64,000 nt of DNA, from NCBI GenBank assembly GCA_965602855.1, contig CBFCZV010000012.1, positions 1 through 64,000 on the forward strand, given 5' to 3'. The notes beneath the pieces were generated by a model. It was not told the DNA's origin. It ran no database searches and worked only from the letters and a program-made list of their open reading frames with translations. Position numbers and translations under genes: made by a program. This DNA comes from LH-M37 sp965602855. GTDB taxonomy: Bacteria; Pseudomonadota; Gammaproteobacteria; SZUA-229. How positions within the stretch are numbered: position 1 is the first letter of the stretch; each line of letters starts with the position of its first letter. This document shows positions 27,001-34,761 of the stretch, piece after piece.

Positions 27001-28567
27001 CGTTTTGCAGTGCTGCCAACCAGAACTGGCACTTGCTGGCCAATGCCTCTGGATTGCCCGCATGTAATACAAAAGCGCGTGACATACCATGTTCGCGGTA
27101 TCCCTTTGCGGAAATTTGATCCGCATCAGACTGATATTCTTCCAGCACAAAATGGTAGTTACTGCCACCGAAACCAAAAGAGCTGACACCGGCACGACGT
27201 GGCGTTAGCGCATTATTGATCCAGGGACGAGTATCGGTATTCAGGTAAAAAGATGAATCTTCAATATTTAATTTAGGATTAGGGTTATCGACATTAATCG
27301 TTGGTGGCAATACCTTATGGTACAGAGCCATCGCCGCCTTGATCAGTCCGGCAGAACCTGCGGCGGTTTTGGTGTGACCAATCTGAGACTTCACACTACC
27401 CAAAGCAATATGCTGCTTTTCATGATCTTCGCTATCAAAAGCCAGTTTTAGTCCATCAAACTCAGCGGCATCACCAGCCTTGGTGCCAGTACCATGTGCT
27501 TCAACTAATTTAACAGTGCTCTTATCAAAACCGGCATCCTCGTAGGCGCGATTAATAGCCACACTCTGACCAGCCGCACGCGGTGCGTAAATACTCTTGA
27601 AACGACCATCGCTGGAAGTACCAACACCTTTAATGACCGCATAAATTCGGTCATTGTCCCGCTCCGCATCTTCCAGACGTTTGAGCATAACCATGCCAAC
27701 ACCTTCACCAATGACGATACCGTGCGAGGCTTCATCAAATGGCTTGGGCACTTCATCCGTAGTGAAAGCGGGAGTTTTACTAAAATTGAGGTACATGAAG
27801 GGTGAGTTATCGGTATCGACACCACCGGTGATCATGGTATTGGCCTTGAATTCCAGCAGATCACTGATCGCCATCTTCATCGCGGCCAGTGAGCCAGCAC
27901 AGGCAGCATCAACCACACAGTTAGTGCCACCCAGATCAAAACGATTTGCAACTCGGCCGGCGATCACATTACCCAGCATGCCCGGAAATGAGTTCTCAAC
28001 CCAGGGAATGTAGGCCTTTTTCATTTTTTCAATCAGGATCTGGATATCGTCTTCAGCAACACCACTGCTTCTGAGTACTTTTTCCCAGACCGGCCCCTGC
28101 AGGCGCGAAACCAGTGGGCTGATCAGTTTCTGACCACCACCAACGCCGAGAATGACCCCGGTATTTTCTCGATCAAATTCACCATCGGCATAACCACAAT
28201 CTTTGATCAAATCACGGGCAACGACCAGAGACAACAATTGTGATGAATCGGTGACTTCAAGAATATTGGGCGGCAGACCAAATTCCATGGGGTCAAAATC
28301 AATATCGGGTATGAAACCACCGCGCTTGCTATAACTCTTATCGGGAGTGGCAGGATCGGCATCGTACAGGTCATTAATCTCCCAGCGATCCGATGGCACG
28401 TCGATGACGCAGTCCACCTTGCCCATAATATTTCCCCAAAACTCGTGCAGATCCTTTGATTCTGGAAACAGAGATGCCATGCCAATAATAGCAATGGGAG
28501 TCTCCTGTAATCGAGAAGTGAGTTTTTTGTCGAGCGCTTTTGTATCTGCCATCATTAAACCTGTCAT
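21077..28567 (-). CDS. pfaA: PUFA synthase PfaA (KS-MAT-5xACP-KR-DH)
   Basis: 2496 residues, cytosolic. Ketosynthase 15-480 with Cys223 (DAACAGS) and HGTGTKAGD. Malonyl-CoA acyltransferase about 590-900 with Ser698 (GHSYGE). Gln/Ala/Pro-rich linker. Five acyl carrier domains with LGIDSIKR serines at 1212, 1318, 1414, 1510 and 1610. Ketoreductase about 1700-2190 with SGGAKGVTAA near 1935. A C-terminal dehydratase-like region lies at about 2200-2496. It builds long-chain polyunsaturated acids from malonyl units together with PfaC and PfaD. The first residues MTGLMMADTK allow three starts; AGG lies four bases before the ATG at 28555 (residue 5), so translation may start there or at residue 6. 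First gene of the operon. Confidence 0.95.
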   Translation of the reverse strand: MTGLMMADTKALDKKLTSRLQETPIAIIGMASLFPESKDLHEFWGNIMGKVDCVIDVPSDRWEINDLYDADPATPDKSYSKRGGFIPDIDFDPMEFGLPPNILEVTDSSQLLSLVVARDLIKDCGYADGEFDRENTGVILGVGGGQKLISPLVSRLQGPVWEKVLRSSGVAEDDIQILIEKMKKAYIPWVENSFPGMLGNVIAGRVANRFDLGGTNCVVDAACAGSLAAMKMAISDLLEFKANTMITGGVDTDNSPFMYLNFSKTPAFTTDEVPKPFDEASHGIVIGEGVGMVMLKRLEDAERDNDRIYAVIKGVGTSSDGRFKSIYAPRAAGQSVAINRAYEDAGFDKSTVKLVEAHGTGTKAGDAAEFDGLKLAFDSEDHEKQHIALGSVKSQIGHTKTAAGSAGLIKAAMALYHKVLPPTINVDNPNPKLNIEDSSFYLNTDTRPWINNALTPRRAGVSSFGFGGSNYHFVLEEYQSDADQISAKGYREHGMSRAFVLHAGNPEALASKCQFWLAALQNDDSGQEYYNFVVEAENATVPSSDARLGFVAEDQATVIELLITAQDQLKKTQGEEVWEHPGGVHYRAQALPSGSKVVALFSGQGSQYLNMCKDLTLNFPPMRESFAKMGQLLLDDNDTELSSAVFPERAFDAAGKKAQEEKLKLTQYIQPAIGSVSVGLFKMMQQSGFKADMVAGHSYGELTALWAAGVIDDDGFYSLSRSRCIAMGTSPEEGYDAGSMLAVMGDATEIEQKINQLDQVSIANYNSPKQVVVAGPSQAIADAATSLKSDGFSVVALPVSAAFHSPLVGYADKPFSDAIEKQTFKKPHTSIFSNVTAKPYPKTAKEIKQSFKSNMLNSVHFTQQINAMADQGGTIFVEFGPKNVLSRLVNTILADRPHVAIAMNSSPKGNSDALYRDAMVQLKVAGVELNLKDIYQRDVEQPVIKKAGMNIKLNGANYVSDATKQAFEDTLNDDYQLTLPQKLGAPQSESAPVQASPAVAQEIAQSTASTTQATEVAQVSTVAQGVNQSEWLQAQSATMSAHETYLQNQQDYSQGFFNMMHHLVDEFGAKNQAVPDNISQSISDLHQYQQDTLKVHQSYLQGQIEFNKSTHQMMGGEAVANYQPAVAAPSPVVKTAAPVQQAVAEPVAAPAPAPIAAAPIAAAPVQAPVQTSALDTKQIQDGMLEIVQDKTGYPVEMLDLNMNMEADLGIDSIKRVEILGAMTSKFPELPELDQNALAEMQTLKEIVEYVEEQAGAVAPVIAAAAAAPVAAVSAPASSGLDSAAIQKGMLEIVHEKTGYPVEMLDLNMNMEADLGIDSIKRVEILGAMTSKFPELPELDQNALAEMQTLLEIVEYVEQQSGASSSAAAPVAVNSGLDSASIQKGMLEIVHEKTGYPVEMLDLNMNMEADLGIDSIKRVEILGAMTSKFPELPELDQNALAEMQTLLEIVEYVEQQSGASASVAAPVAVNSGLDSASIQKGMLEIVHEKTGYPVEMLDLNMNMEADLGIDSIKRVEILGAMTSKFPELPELDQNALAEMQTLKEIVEYVETQSGAGEVTTTTEVEIISASSVLDEAAIQQSMLEIVNEKTGYPVEMLDLTMNLEADLGIDSIKRVEILGAMTSKFPELPEMDQNALSEMGTLAEIVEYVKSLVPQDSSISRALSEPAEEAASTVNDGSFSTTESVVVKKYLPRPDVLESEISVTGRNCLITDNGDKLTYNTAKALQDLGWNVTVMQFPTSLIAKPSSLPKGTQTVKLAKATDAELEKTLSTVTAAQPLNGFIHLSAKPADKGSKIKFSKREQSMLKMVFFTAKYLQNALTTKPLHGRNFFVTASYMDGEIGTAGHNRFELSQGGLNGLVKTLNLEWDEIFCRAIDLSPDTKDKQGAQILMDELFDPDLSIVEVGNSAKGRMTLSGEVRAHEPVASAHDNINENSVFLVSGGAKGVTAACLMPLAKQYNCGFVLAGRAPYNGIEPEWAKGCEDEAELKRKIMQVLQDEGEKPTPVIVNKRLRAIKSDREISETLNQIAALGGKAEYISADVTDSAALKEKSAPAVAKLGKITGLIHGAGVLADKPIQKKTEADFNAVLNTKIDGLEAMLSLVKKEDLKYLALFSSAAGFYGNNGQSDYSVANEILNKTAYQFKHYYPDCHVVSFNWGPWDGGMVTPELKRYFKERNVEIIPMQEGVEIFSNELHQDRGETIQLLVGSSMRSDVDNTNTPLRTFQINTKLLLQDNPFLNDHVIGESPVLPSATALSWMSNICERLNPSYSFFECDEFQVLKGIVFDESQADSYQVDVKGISNDENISCSQVTISSKNSKGKQVWHYKANILIVKEIPEVPMYTQSDLNETETTTGETLYKNGTLFHGSLFQGIEKVVNTSMKKLTLLCNLDKIKDREQGQFPISSLNPFATDLMFQAMLVWVREHRHLGSLPLKFLKVVNYKLIPDHKDFYISLDVDSTSETNMTADVVIHDQSGNIYSRAFGAEVTVSPSLNSMFKKK
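23640..25060 (-). repeat. Tandem near-identical acyl carrier protein units in pfaA
   Basis: Five units of about 290-320 bases, with the modified serine codons at 24934, 24616, 24328, 24040 and 23740. Protein sequence of the carrier core is nearly identical in units 1-4, while unit 5 (nearest the 3' end) differs slightly (LTMNLEADLG, PEMDQNALSEM). Linkers differ in length and Ala/Ser content. Confidence 0.85.
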
Positions 28568-28813
28568 GCCAATTAAATTGAATTCTTTAAATTACTGCAC
28601 ATTTGAACTGGTTGATTATAGCGTTTTAGACACCTTCTTGCACGGCTGAGAGTACGGCCATAAAAGATGCTGTAGTTCAAACAACTTAACCCAAATATTT
28701 CATGAAGTTTCGAGAATTACAGGTTATTTAGCTTTAGATCTTTTCCAAAAATGAGCGCATACCCATGAAAGATTCAGAATAATGGTTAAATATCTGAAAA
28801 GAAGGACACGAAC

Positions 28814-28834
28814 AGGTTGTAGAAATTACAACCT
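28814..28834. promoter_or_regulatory. Perfect palindrome upstream of pfaA, candidate operator
   Basis: AGGTTGTA, five bases, TACAACCT: eight-base perfect arms, 247 bases upstream of the longest pfaA start. It is the only strong symmetric site in the 390-base gap 28568-28957 and could bind a dimeric regulator of the pfa operon. I do not recognise the regulator. The rest of that gap shows no gene. Confidence 0.35.
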
Positions 28835-28916
28835 ATAAAGATTAAGAAACACAGATATAGCCAGTATTACAATGACTTAAGAGAACTGCTTAGAGCGCAA
28901 TCCAGCTATAACGGCA

Positions 28917-28948
28917 GGCGCGGGCTTTAGTCAATATTGCCCACGCCT
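28917..28948 (-). terminator. Hairpin after the 68-residue membrane protein gene
   Basis: GGCGTGGGC and GCCCGCGCC (minus strand) pair over nine positions with one G-T pair, about ten bases past the stop codon at 28958. No U-run follows, so it is either a weak terminator or a transcript-protecting hairpin separating this gene from pfaA. Confidence 0.4.
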
Positions 28949-28957
28949 TAAATACAA

Positions 28958-29164
28958 TTAACCTAAAAGCACTTTTGAGATGCTATTACCCAGGTCACCT
29001 GAGCCAGCTACTCCCAAAAATACTGCCGCAGTGAATACAAGGGGAAGTATTGTGGCTGCCAGTGTTAGATAGCCCGTTAAATTAAGTAGTGATTTCTTTG
29101 CAACAGAATTCGCTTTCGTTCCCTGCTCAGTAGTTGCATCATGAGTTTCTATTGTATGATTCAT
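28958..29164 (-). CDS. Small membrane protein (68 residues), probably under NorR and sigma-54 control
   Basis: I do not recognise a family. The product has a polar N-terminus (MNHTIETHDATTEQGTK) and a hydrophobic stretch of about 24 residues (LTGYLTLAATILPLVFTAAVF) followed by a Gly-rich short tail ending SKVLLG. One transmembrane helix, possibly two short ones, is predicted. A good ribosome binding site (GAGGAA) precedes the ATG. The gene diverges from norR; the shared region carries a sigma-54 promoter pointing at this gene and two NorR-type sites, which argues that it is real and induced by nitric oxide. Its role is unknown. Confidence 0.65.
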   Translation of the reverse strand: MNHTIETHDATTEQGTKANSVAKKSLLNLTGYLTLAATILPLVFTAAVFLGVAGSGDLGNSISKVLLG

Positions 29165-29217
29165 ATCGTGTTCCTCTATATTGCCCTGAATTAATTTAGT
29201 TTCTATTTATTACTAAA

Positions 29218-29232
29218 GCACAAACCATGCCA
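29218..29232 (-). promoter_or_regulatory. Sigma-54 promoter for the small membrane protein gene
   Basis: On the minus strand TGGCATGGTTTGTGC has the -24 GG and -12 GC elements exactly ten bases apart (GG at 29231-29230, GC at 29219-29218), close to consensus TGGCACG-N4-TTGC. Transcription would start near 29206, about 40 bases before the ATG at 29164. Confidence 0.7.
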
Positions 29233-29273
29233 ATTTATAAGGCGCTGTTTTTATTCATAATTAAATACACGTT

Positions 29274-29310
29274 GTTAATATGACATCCTGTGTTATGATG
29301 TCGCTTTGAC
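29274..29310. promoter_or_regulatory. Two NorR-type GT-N7-AC sites
   Basis: GTTAATATGAC (29274-29284) and GTCGCTTTGAC (29300-29310) both fit the GT-N7-AC core known for NorR enhancer sites. They lie about 40-80 bases upstream of the sigma-54 promoter and just ahead of the norR start at 29326. Known NorR enhancers have three such sites; I see only two clear ones. Confidence 0.6.
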
Positions 29311-29325
29311 GACAGTGAGATCAAT

Positions 29326-30882
29326 ATGACCTCCCCCAACTTTTGTAACGCAATGACATCAATTGTCGCAGACCTCTCTCGCGACCTGCCCTCTCAGCAG
29401 CGCTATCAGCGCCTGTTGAGCGCGATGCAAAGCAGTTTTCCCTGTGATGCCGCAGCTTTACTATGCCTGGATGGCAATTACCTGATCCCACTGGCCATCG
29501 ACGGATTGAGCGATGACACCATGGGGCGTCACTTTGAAGTTGAAGATAATCCCCGACTCGCTCGTTTACTGCATTCACGTGAGCCTGTTAGATTTGCTGC
29601 CGATTCAGATTTGGCTGATCCATACGATGGCCTGGTTGAAACTGAAGACCATCTATTGCATGTACACGACTGCATGGGTTCTTCACTGTATATTGATGAT
29701 CAACCTTGGGGCGTATTAACGCTTGATGCCATGAAGCCAGGGACTTTTGACAGTATAGACCCCATTGAATTACGCAGTTTTATCAGCCTGGCCGAAGCAA
29801 CAGTAAAGGCCGCTGAACGCATACATGAACTGGAAGCACGAGTTAAGCATGGTGTCATGGTGACTCGTGAGTTACTCAAAAAAGGCACTGATGTTGAAAT
29901 GATCGGCAACAGCAAAGTCATGCAAAAGTTAAAAGATGAAATTGCCGTGGTTGCACAATCTGACCTCACCGTTTTGATACAGGGTGAAACAGGAGTAGGA
30001 AAAGAGTTAGTAGCCGGACAAGTGCATGCCAATTCAGCACGCGCAGAATTCCCCATGATTTACGTAAACTGCGCCGCACTACCAGAAAACATTGCCGAGA
30101 GTGAATTGTTTGGTCATATCAAAGGTGCATTTTCCGGCGCTGTATCAGACCGTGCCGGCAAATTTGAAATTGCCGATGGTGGCACTCTATTTCTGGATGA
30201 AATTGGAGAACTCAGCCTGGCCATTCAGGCAAAAATGTTAAGAGCAATACAAAATGGCGAAATACAGCGTGTTGGCAGCGACCAATATATACAGGTCGAT
30301 GTGCGCATTGTTGCAGCAACTAACCGTGACTTACAACAAGAAGTTTCAAACGGTAATTTCCGCGCTGACCTTTATCACCGTTTAACCGTTTACCCGGTAC
30401 AAGTTCCTGCATTACGTGAACGAGGTAAAGACGTCCTGTTATTAGCCGGATATTTTTTAGAAGACAATCAACGTCGTCTTAGCGTCAAAGCATTGCGTTT
30501 ATCTGCTGATGCTAAAAAAGCACTGCAACAATATTCATGGCCGGGCAACGTACGTGAACTGGGTCACCTGTTGAGCCGCGCCACACTAAAAGCAACAACA
30601 GATCAGGGAAAAAATAATGATTCGATTATTATCGACACCTCTTACCTGGATATTAGTCACGATTATTCTGTTGAAACCAATGAACCCCACAAAGAACTCA
30701 CACCAAAGCCCGATTTAATTAAAAATAACCTCACTCTTAAGGAAGCTGTTGATGAATTTCAACGAGAAGCTATAGAAGAAGCACTGAAGAGGCACAATGG
30801 AAATCTCGCTTCAGCTGGACGAGAACTGGGAGTGAACCGTAGTAATTTTTATCGATTACTCAAACGATTAAATATCAATTAA
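29326..30882 (+). CDS. norR: Nitric oxide-sensing sigma-54 activator NorR
   Basis: 518 residues with the GAF-AAA+-HTH layout of NorR. The GAF domain (1-170) keeps FIPLAIDGL-like (YLIPLAIDGLSDD), DPYDG and the VHDC segment, which correspond to iron-binding residues of the mononuclear NO-sensing iron in the Escherichia coli protein. The AAA+ domain has GETGVGKE (Walker A), GAFSGA (the sigma-54 contact loop, usually GAFTGA), GGTLFLDEIGE and AATNRDL. The C-terminus (GNLASAGRELGVNRSNFYRLLKRL) is a Fis-type helix-turn-helix. NO binding relieves GAF repression. No norVW, hmp or norB is adjacent; the only divergent partner is a 68-residue membrane protein. Confidence 0.92.
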   Translation: MTSPNFCNAMTSIVADLSRDLPSQQRYQRLLSAMQSSFPCDAAALLCLDGNYLIPLAIDGLSDDTMGRHFEVEDNPRLARLLHSREPVRFAADSDLADPYDGLVETEDHLLHVHDCMGSSLYIDDQPWGVLTLDAMKPGTFDSIDPIELRSFISLAEATVKAAERIHELEARVKHGVMVTRELLKKGTDVEMIGNSKVMQKLKDEIAVVAQSDLTVLIQGETGVGKELVAGQVHANSARAEFPMIYVNCAALPENIAESELFGHIKGAFSGAVSDRAGKFEIADGGTLFLDEIGELSLAIQAKMLRAIQNGEIQRVGSDQYIQVDVRIVAATNRDLQQEVSNGNFRADLYHRLTVYPVQVPALRERGKDVLLLAGYFLEDNQRRLSVKALRLSADAKKALQQYSWPGNVRELGHLLSRATLKATTDQGKNNDSIIIDTSYLDISHDYSVETNEPHKELTPKPDLIKNNLTLKEAVDEFQREAIEEALKRHNGNLASAGRELGVNRSNFYRLLKRLNIN

Positions 30883-30953
30883 TACGATGACCTTGTTAGT
30901 AAACGCAAACATAATAGCGAATCTATTAATTAGCTATTTTTCTTGATCATTTA

Positions 30954-31472
30954 TTACATGGCATGACAGGACATGCACAAACCACCGCGTTCCAGACCAA
31001 TAGTTAACTCACCCGTTGCCCCACAAACCTGCACCGATATATCTGCAGAAGCATTCACCTGCTGCTCACCAGCTCTAATTTCATGACACGAAACACAGGT
31101 TACATTACCATTTTCAAGTTGTATTCTTGCATCCAGATTTTGCCGACTCACATAACTAGCTGGTGATTTATTTGCATAATGACTGTAATTTAAACCAACG
31201 GGGTGATTAACATTACGATGACCACTTATCTGTAGAGGCGCTTCGGCATTCTTTAGCACAATAGCCTTAGCACTACTGCCATCATGGCACTGCATGCATT
31301 TCTGTGATTGAGTTGAATTCGTTAATGGATTATCAATAGTAGTAGAATTTGCATCTGAACCAAGAATAAATTCATTGAATGCATCCGCAAAATCACCCGC
31401 AACAGCCAGCTCTTGAAAAAAGACTAGTGCCACAAAGATAAAACCCTGCAACCAATAACGTATATTTTTCAC
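30954..31472 (-). CDS. Periplasmic three-haem cytochrome c
   Basis: 172 residues with a signal peptide (about 1-25, ending LAVAGDF). Three CXXCH haem sites are present: CMQCH (about 59), CVSCH (about 126) and CMSCH at the extreme C-terminus (about 167). The arrangement and the HRNVNHPVG segment between sites 1 and 2 are like proteins annotated with doubled CXXCH motifs. It is exported and would carry electrons in the periplasm; partner and substrate are unknown. It converges on norR with a 71-base gap. The upstream gap (31473-31812) holds no other gene. Confidence 0.8.
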   Translation of the reverse strand: MKNIRYWLQGFIFVALVFFQELAVAGDFADAFNEFILGSDANSTTIDNPLTNSTQSQKCMQCHDGSSAKAIVLKNAEAPLQISGHRNVNHPVGLNYSHYANKSPASYVSRQNLDARIQLENGNVTCVSCHEIRAGEQQVNASADISVQVCGATGELTIGLERGGLCMSCHAM

Positions 31473-31578
31473 AATATCTATCCGGTTGTTTACTTAGCAT
31501 AAGCATGAATTTTTATGCTGGGAAACATTTCGCTACGATCTTGCAACTACCAGTAAATAAGTCTGTTAACAATCGACT

Positions 31579-31594
31579 CAAATATTAATATTTG
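31579..31594. promoter_or_regulatory. Perfect 16-base AT-rich palindrome upstream of the cytochrome gene
   Basis: CAAATATT joined to AATATTTG forms a perfect palindrome 107 bases before the cytochrome start. It could be an operator. A second inverted repeat, AGCATAA...TTATGCT, lies at about 31497-31520. Nothing else is seen in the 340-base gap 31473-31812. Confidence 0.3.
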
Positions 31595-31812
31595 CGAAAA
31601 AACTATAGCACCAGATAAACCGGTAATATCCATGATTAAAGCAATCAAAATATAACTCGACACAGCCCATATTAAGACAGCAATATCTCAACAAAAAAGC
31701 TTAGAAAGGGATGGGTATTTTAAAAAAAACACTCTGGATAGAATGCTGATATATTACTTGTAAACAAGCAGTGAATTACAAATAGGAAAATATTATCAAA
31801 ACTCGGCCAGGA

Positions 31813-33618
31813 TTATTCCTGCTCTAACTCACGACCTCTTTCTTCCTGCTGCAAATCCCAGAGACGTTTATACAGACCCTGTTCAGCCAATAGTTGATGA
31901 TGTGCACCCTGTTCAACAATTTTGCCACCTTCAAGCACCAGAATTTTATCGGCATCAACAATAGTGGAAAGCCGGTGCGCTATAACTAGTGTTGTATGAT
32001 GTTCAGCCACTGACTTTAGTGACCTCAGTATTTGTTGTTCTGAATGCGAATCGAGTGATGAAGTCGCTTCATCAAAAACCAGGATTTTTGGATTTTTAAG
32101 TACTGTTCGAGCGATTGCCAGACGCTGCTTTTCACCACCAGATAATTTCAGGCCGCGCTCACCTACTATGGTTTTATATTTATCTGGCAAACTTTGGATA
32201 AACTTATGCAAATCGGCCATCTCCGCAGCCTGATAAACTTCTTCATCACTCGCACTTAATTTTGCATAACGAATATTGTGTTCGATGCTCTCATTAAACA
32301 GCACGGTATCCTGGGGCACTATGCCTATATTTTTTCGCAGGCTTTGCTGTGTGACTGAATTGATATTCTGGTCATCAATCAGAATAGCTCCTGCATCGGC
32401 CTCATAGAAGCGGAACAACAATCGTGCGAGCGTTGACTTACCAGCACCAGACGGACCTACAACAGCTACCTTCTGACCCGGAGGAATATCAAAAGAAACA
32501 TCATCGAGGATTTTTCGATCAGGCGTATAGGAAAAAGAAATATGCTGGAACTGGATACAGGCTTTATCAACATTCAGATTCTTAGCATCACTTGGGTCGC
32601 TAATTTCTGCTTCTGTATCCAGCAGTTTTTGCATCGCATCCATATCTGCCAGTGCATATTTTAATGCCCGATAAATAATCCCCAGGAAACTCAGCGGCAT
32701 GAACAACTGCAACATCATGGTATTGACCAGCACCAGATCACCCAGCGTCATCACACCATCGACCACTCCCTGTGCGGCATAGATCATCATAAAAGTAACG
32801 CCGGTTGCAATCACCACGCCCTGACCAAAATTCAGCGCAGACATTGAGCCCTGACTTTTTATCGCGGCCTCTTCCCAGCTGGACAAAGTTTTATCAAAAC
32901 GATCAAGTTCATAGGCTTCGTTATTGAAGTACTTCACCGTTTCATAATTCAACATACCGTCAACAGCCAGAGAATTTGACTGCGATTCCAACGTATTCAT
33001 TTCATGTCGAAAATGCATGCGCCAGTTAGAAACAGCCAGAGTAAAGACAACATAAATCGCTACTGTCAAAAAAGTAACAATCGCAAACTTGGCCTCATAG
33101 CGTCCCAGCAAGATGATAGCGACAAAGGTGAATTCTGCAGCCGTTGGAAAAATATTAAATACAAGGTAATTAATAATAGAACTAAGACTATTTGTGCCCC
33201 GCTCCAGATCACGGGTGATGCCACCAGTTTTTCTATCCAGATGAAATCTCAATGAGAGTGAATACAAATGCTTCAATACCCGATGTGAAATCTTGCGCAT
33301 TGAGCGATAACGAACCCGTGCAAAAATGGCATCCCTTAATTCATTGAACAGGCTACTGACTAATCGTAGACCACCATAGGCCAGCAGCAGAATTAACGGC
33401 AAGACCAGCATCTGATCACCCGCCTGCCCCAGATCCAGAGTATCAACAATTTCCTTCAACACCAGAGGCATGCCAACAACGGCAACTTTGGATAGAACAA
33501 GACAGCTCAGCGCCAAAATGACACGACCTTTGAAATCCCATATATAAGGGAGCAGTCGCTTGATGTTGCTCCAGTCTTTACGGTTACTATGAGGCTTTTC
33601 AGAAAAACGATAAAACAT
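31813..33618 (-). CDS. Atm1/HMT1-family ABC exporter (permease fused to ATPase)
   Basis: 601 residues. An N-terminal six-helix exporter domain (about 30-320) is joined to an ATPase domain with Walker A GPSGAGKST (about 393), the signature LSGGEKQRLAIAR (about 494) and Walker B ILVFDEATSSLD. The N-terminal phrase RLLPYIWDFKGRVILAL and the middle phrase DGMLNYETVKYFNNE are typical of mitochondrial Atm1/ABCB7 and bacterial NaAtm1-like proteins, which export glutathione-based or metal-related compounds. It diverges from the RND pair across only 45 bases, so promoters overlap. Substrate unknown. Confidence 0.88.
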   Translation of the reverse strand: MFYRFSEKPHSNRKDWSNIKRLLPYIWDFKGRVILALSCLVLSKVAVVGMPLVLKEIVDTLDLGQAGDQMLVLPLILLLAYGGLRLVSSLFNELRDAIFARVRYRSMRKISHRVLKHLYSLSLRFHLDRKTGGITRDLERGTNSLSSIINYLVFNIFPTAAEFTFVAIILLGRYEAKFAIVTFLTVAIYVVFTLAVSNWRMHFRHEMNTLESQSNSLAVDGMLNYETVKYFNNEAYELDRFDKTLSSWEEAAIKSQGSMSALNFGQGVVIATGVTFMMIYAAQGVVDGVMTLGDLVLVNTMMLQLFMPLSFLGIIYRALKYALADMDAMQKLLDTEAEISDPSDAKNLNVDKACIQFQHISFSYTPDRKILDDVSFDIPPGQKVAVVGPSGAGKSTLARLLFRFYEADAGAILIDDQNINSVTQQSLRKNIGIVPQDTVLFNESIEHNIRYAKLSASDEEVYQAAEMADLHKFIQSLPDKYKTIVGERGLKLSGGEKQRLAIARTVLKNPKILVFDEATSSLDSHSEQQILRSLKSVAEHHTTLVIAHRLSTIVDADKILVLEGGKIVEQGAHHQLLAEQGLYKRLWDLQQEERGRELEQE

Positions 33619-33663
33619 ATGAAGATATTTGGTGTGCTTGTGGGATTGAGTTAAAGTAAGCGC

Positions 33664-34761
33664 ATGATTATATATAAAAAGATCAAACGAGTTTCATTAT
33701 TACTGATACTGCCTTTGAGCGGCCTGTTATTCATCACAGCCTGCGATACTTCTGACAATGCCCCTGCCAAACATAGGAGTAAACCAGCTCATCTTGTAGA
33801 AACTAGCACTATTCAGCTTCAGTCGGTCAGCCATGAGCAAATCCTGAGCGGCACACTGGAAGCCGCCACATCGGTGAGATTGCACAATGAAGAAGCCGGT
33901 CAAATAATTCAGATTCCTTTCCACGAAGGTGATGTAGTAAAACAGGGCACACTGTTAATTGCACTCGATAACGACATGATCAAAGCCGAACTCGACAAAA
34001 CCATTGCTCAACACCAGCAGGCAGAAATCGACTATAAACGTCTGAAAAAACTATTACCCAAAAAACTGGCCTCTGAAGAAGAAGTCGCACGCAGCCTGAC
34101 CACACTCAATATTGCAAAAGCCGAAGCTCAACTACAACGACTGCGCATGGATCGAACACAGATCAAAGCCCCTTTCGATGGCGTGATTAGCCAGCGCAAT
34201 AATGAACCTGGCGATGCAGTTAATGCACACAGCCATATTTTAAGTTTAATCAAACCCGATAACCTGCTGATCAAGGTCAACGTCTCAGATCAGTGGTTAT
34301 CGCTTGTCAACAAGGGCGATGCCATGCAACTGACCATCGATGCATTGGGCGACATTGAACATACCGCTTACATTGAACGCATCCACCCCGCTATTTCAAC
34401 AAGCACTCGTAAAGGCACCATTGAACTTGTACTTCAACCTGTACCCGATCATGCACGCGCAGGGCAAATGGCACGCGTGCATTTCAAATCACCCGCCGTT
34501 GAACGTCTGGTTATTCCTGCCAATGCAGTACACCACGATATTGACGGTACTTATACTTACATTATCGCCAATAAAGATGATGGCAAAAACATTGCGCAAA
34601 AACGCCAGTTAAAGAAAGGCCTTCAGTTTGGCGAATGGGTTGAAATAATTTCAGGCATCAAAACAGGCGACCAACTCATCACCAAAGGTTTCCTCGGTTT
34701 ACGTGAAGGTAAAGTCGTAACCATCGTTGAGCCAAACAAAGATAACAACACCACTCCATGA
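33664..34761 (+). CDS. RND efflux periplasmic adaptor, probable lipoprotein
   Basis: 365 residues. The N-terminus has a hydrophobic segment ending LFITAC, a lipobox with the Cys at about 27. A biotinyl-lipoyl-like half domain (EEAGQIIQIPFHEGDVVKQG), a coiled-coil hairpin (about 100-150), the second half lipoyl strand (IKAPFDGVISQR), and beta-barrel and membrane-proximal domains (VIPANAVHHDIDGTYTYI) follow. It links the inner membrane RND pump to an outer membrane channel. Its stop overlaps the pump start by four bases (ATGA). No outer membrane factor (TolC type) is adjacent. Confidence 0.9.
   Translation: MIIYKKIKRVSLLLILPLSGLLFITACDTSDNAPAKHRSKPAHLVETSTIQLQSVSHEQILSGTLEAATSVRLHNEEAGQIIQIPFHEGDVVKQGTLLIALDNDMIKAELDKTIAQHQQAEIDYKRLKKLLPKKLASEEEVARSLTTLNIAKAEAQLQRLRMDRTQIKAPFDGVISQRNNEPGDAVNAHSHILSLIKPDNLLIKVNVSDQWLSLVNKGDAMQLTIDALGDIEHTAYIERIHPAISTSTRKGTIELVLQPVPDHARAGQMARVHFKSPAVERLVIPANAVHHDIDGTYTYIIANKDDGKNIAQKRQLKKGLQFGEWVEIISGIKTGDQLITKGFLGLREGKVVTIVEPNKDNNTTP

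Noticed and set aside
26797..27186. 129-residue plus-strand frame
   Set aside because: Antisense to the acyltransferase part of pfaA; shadow.
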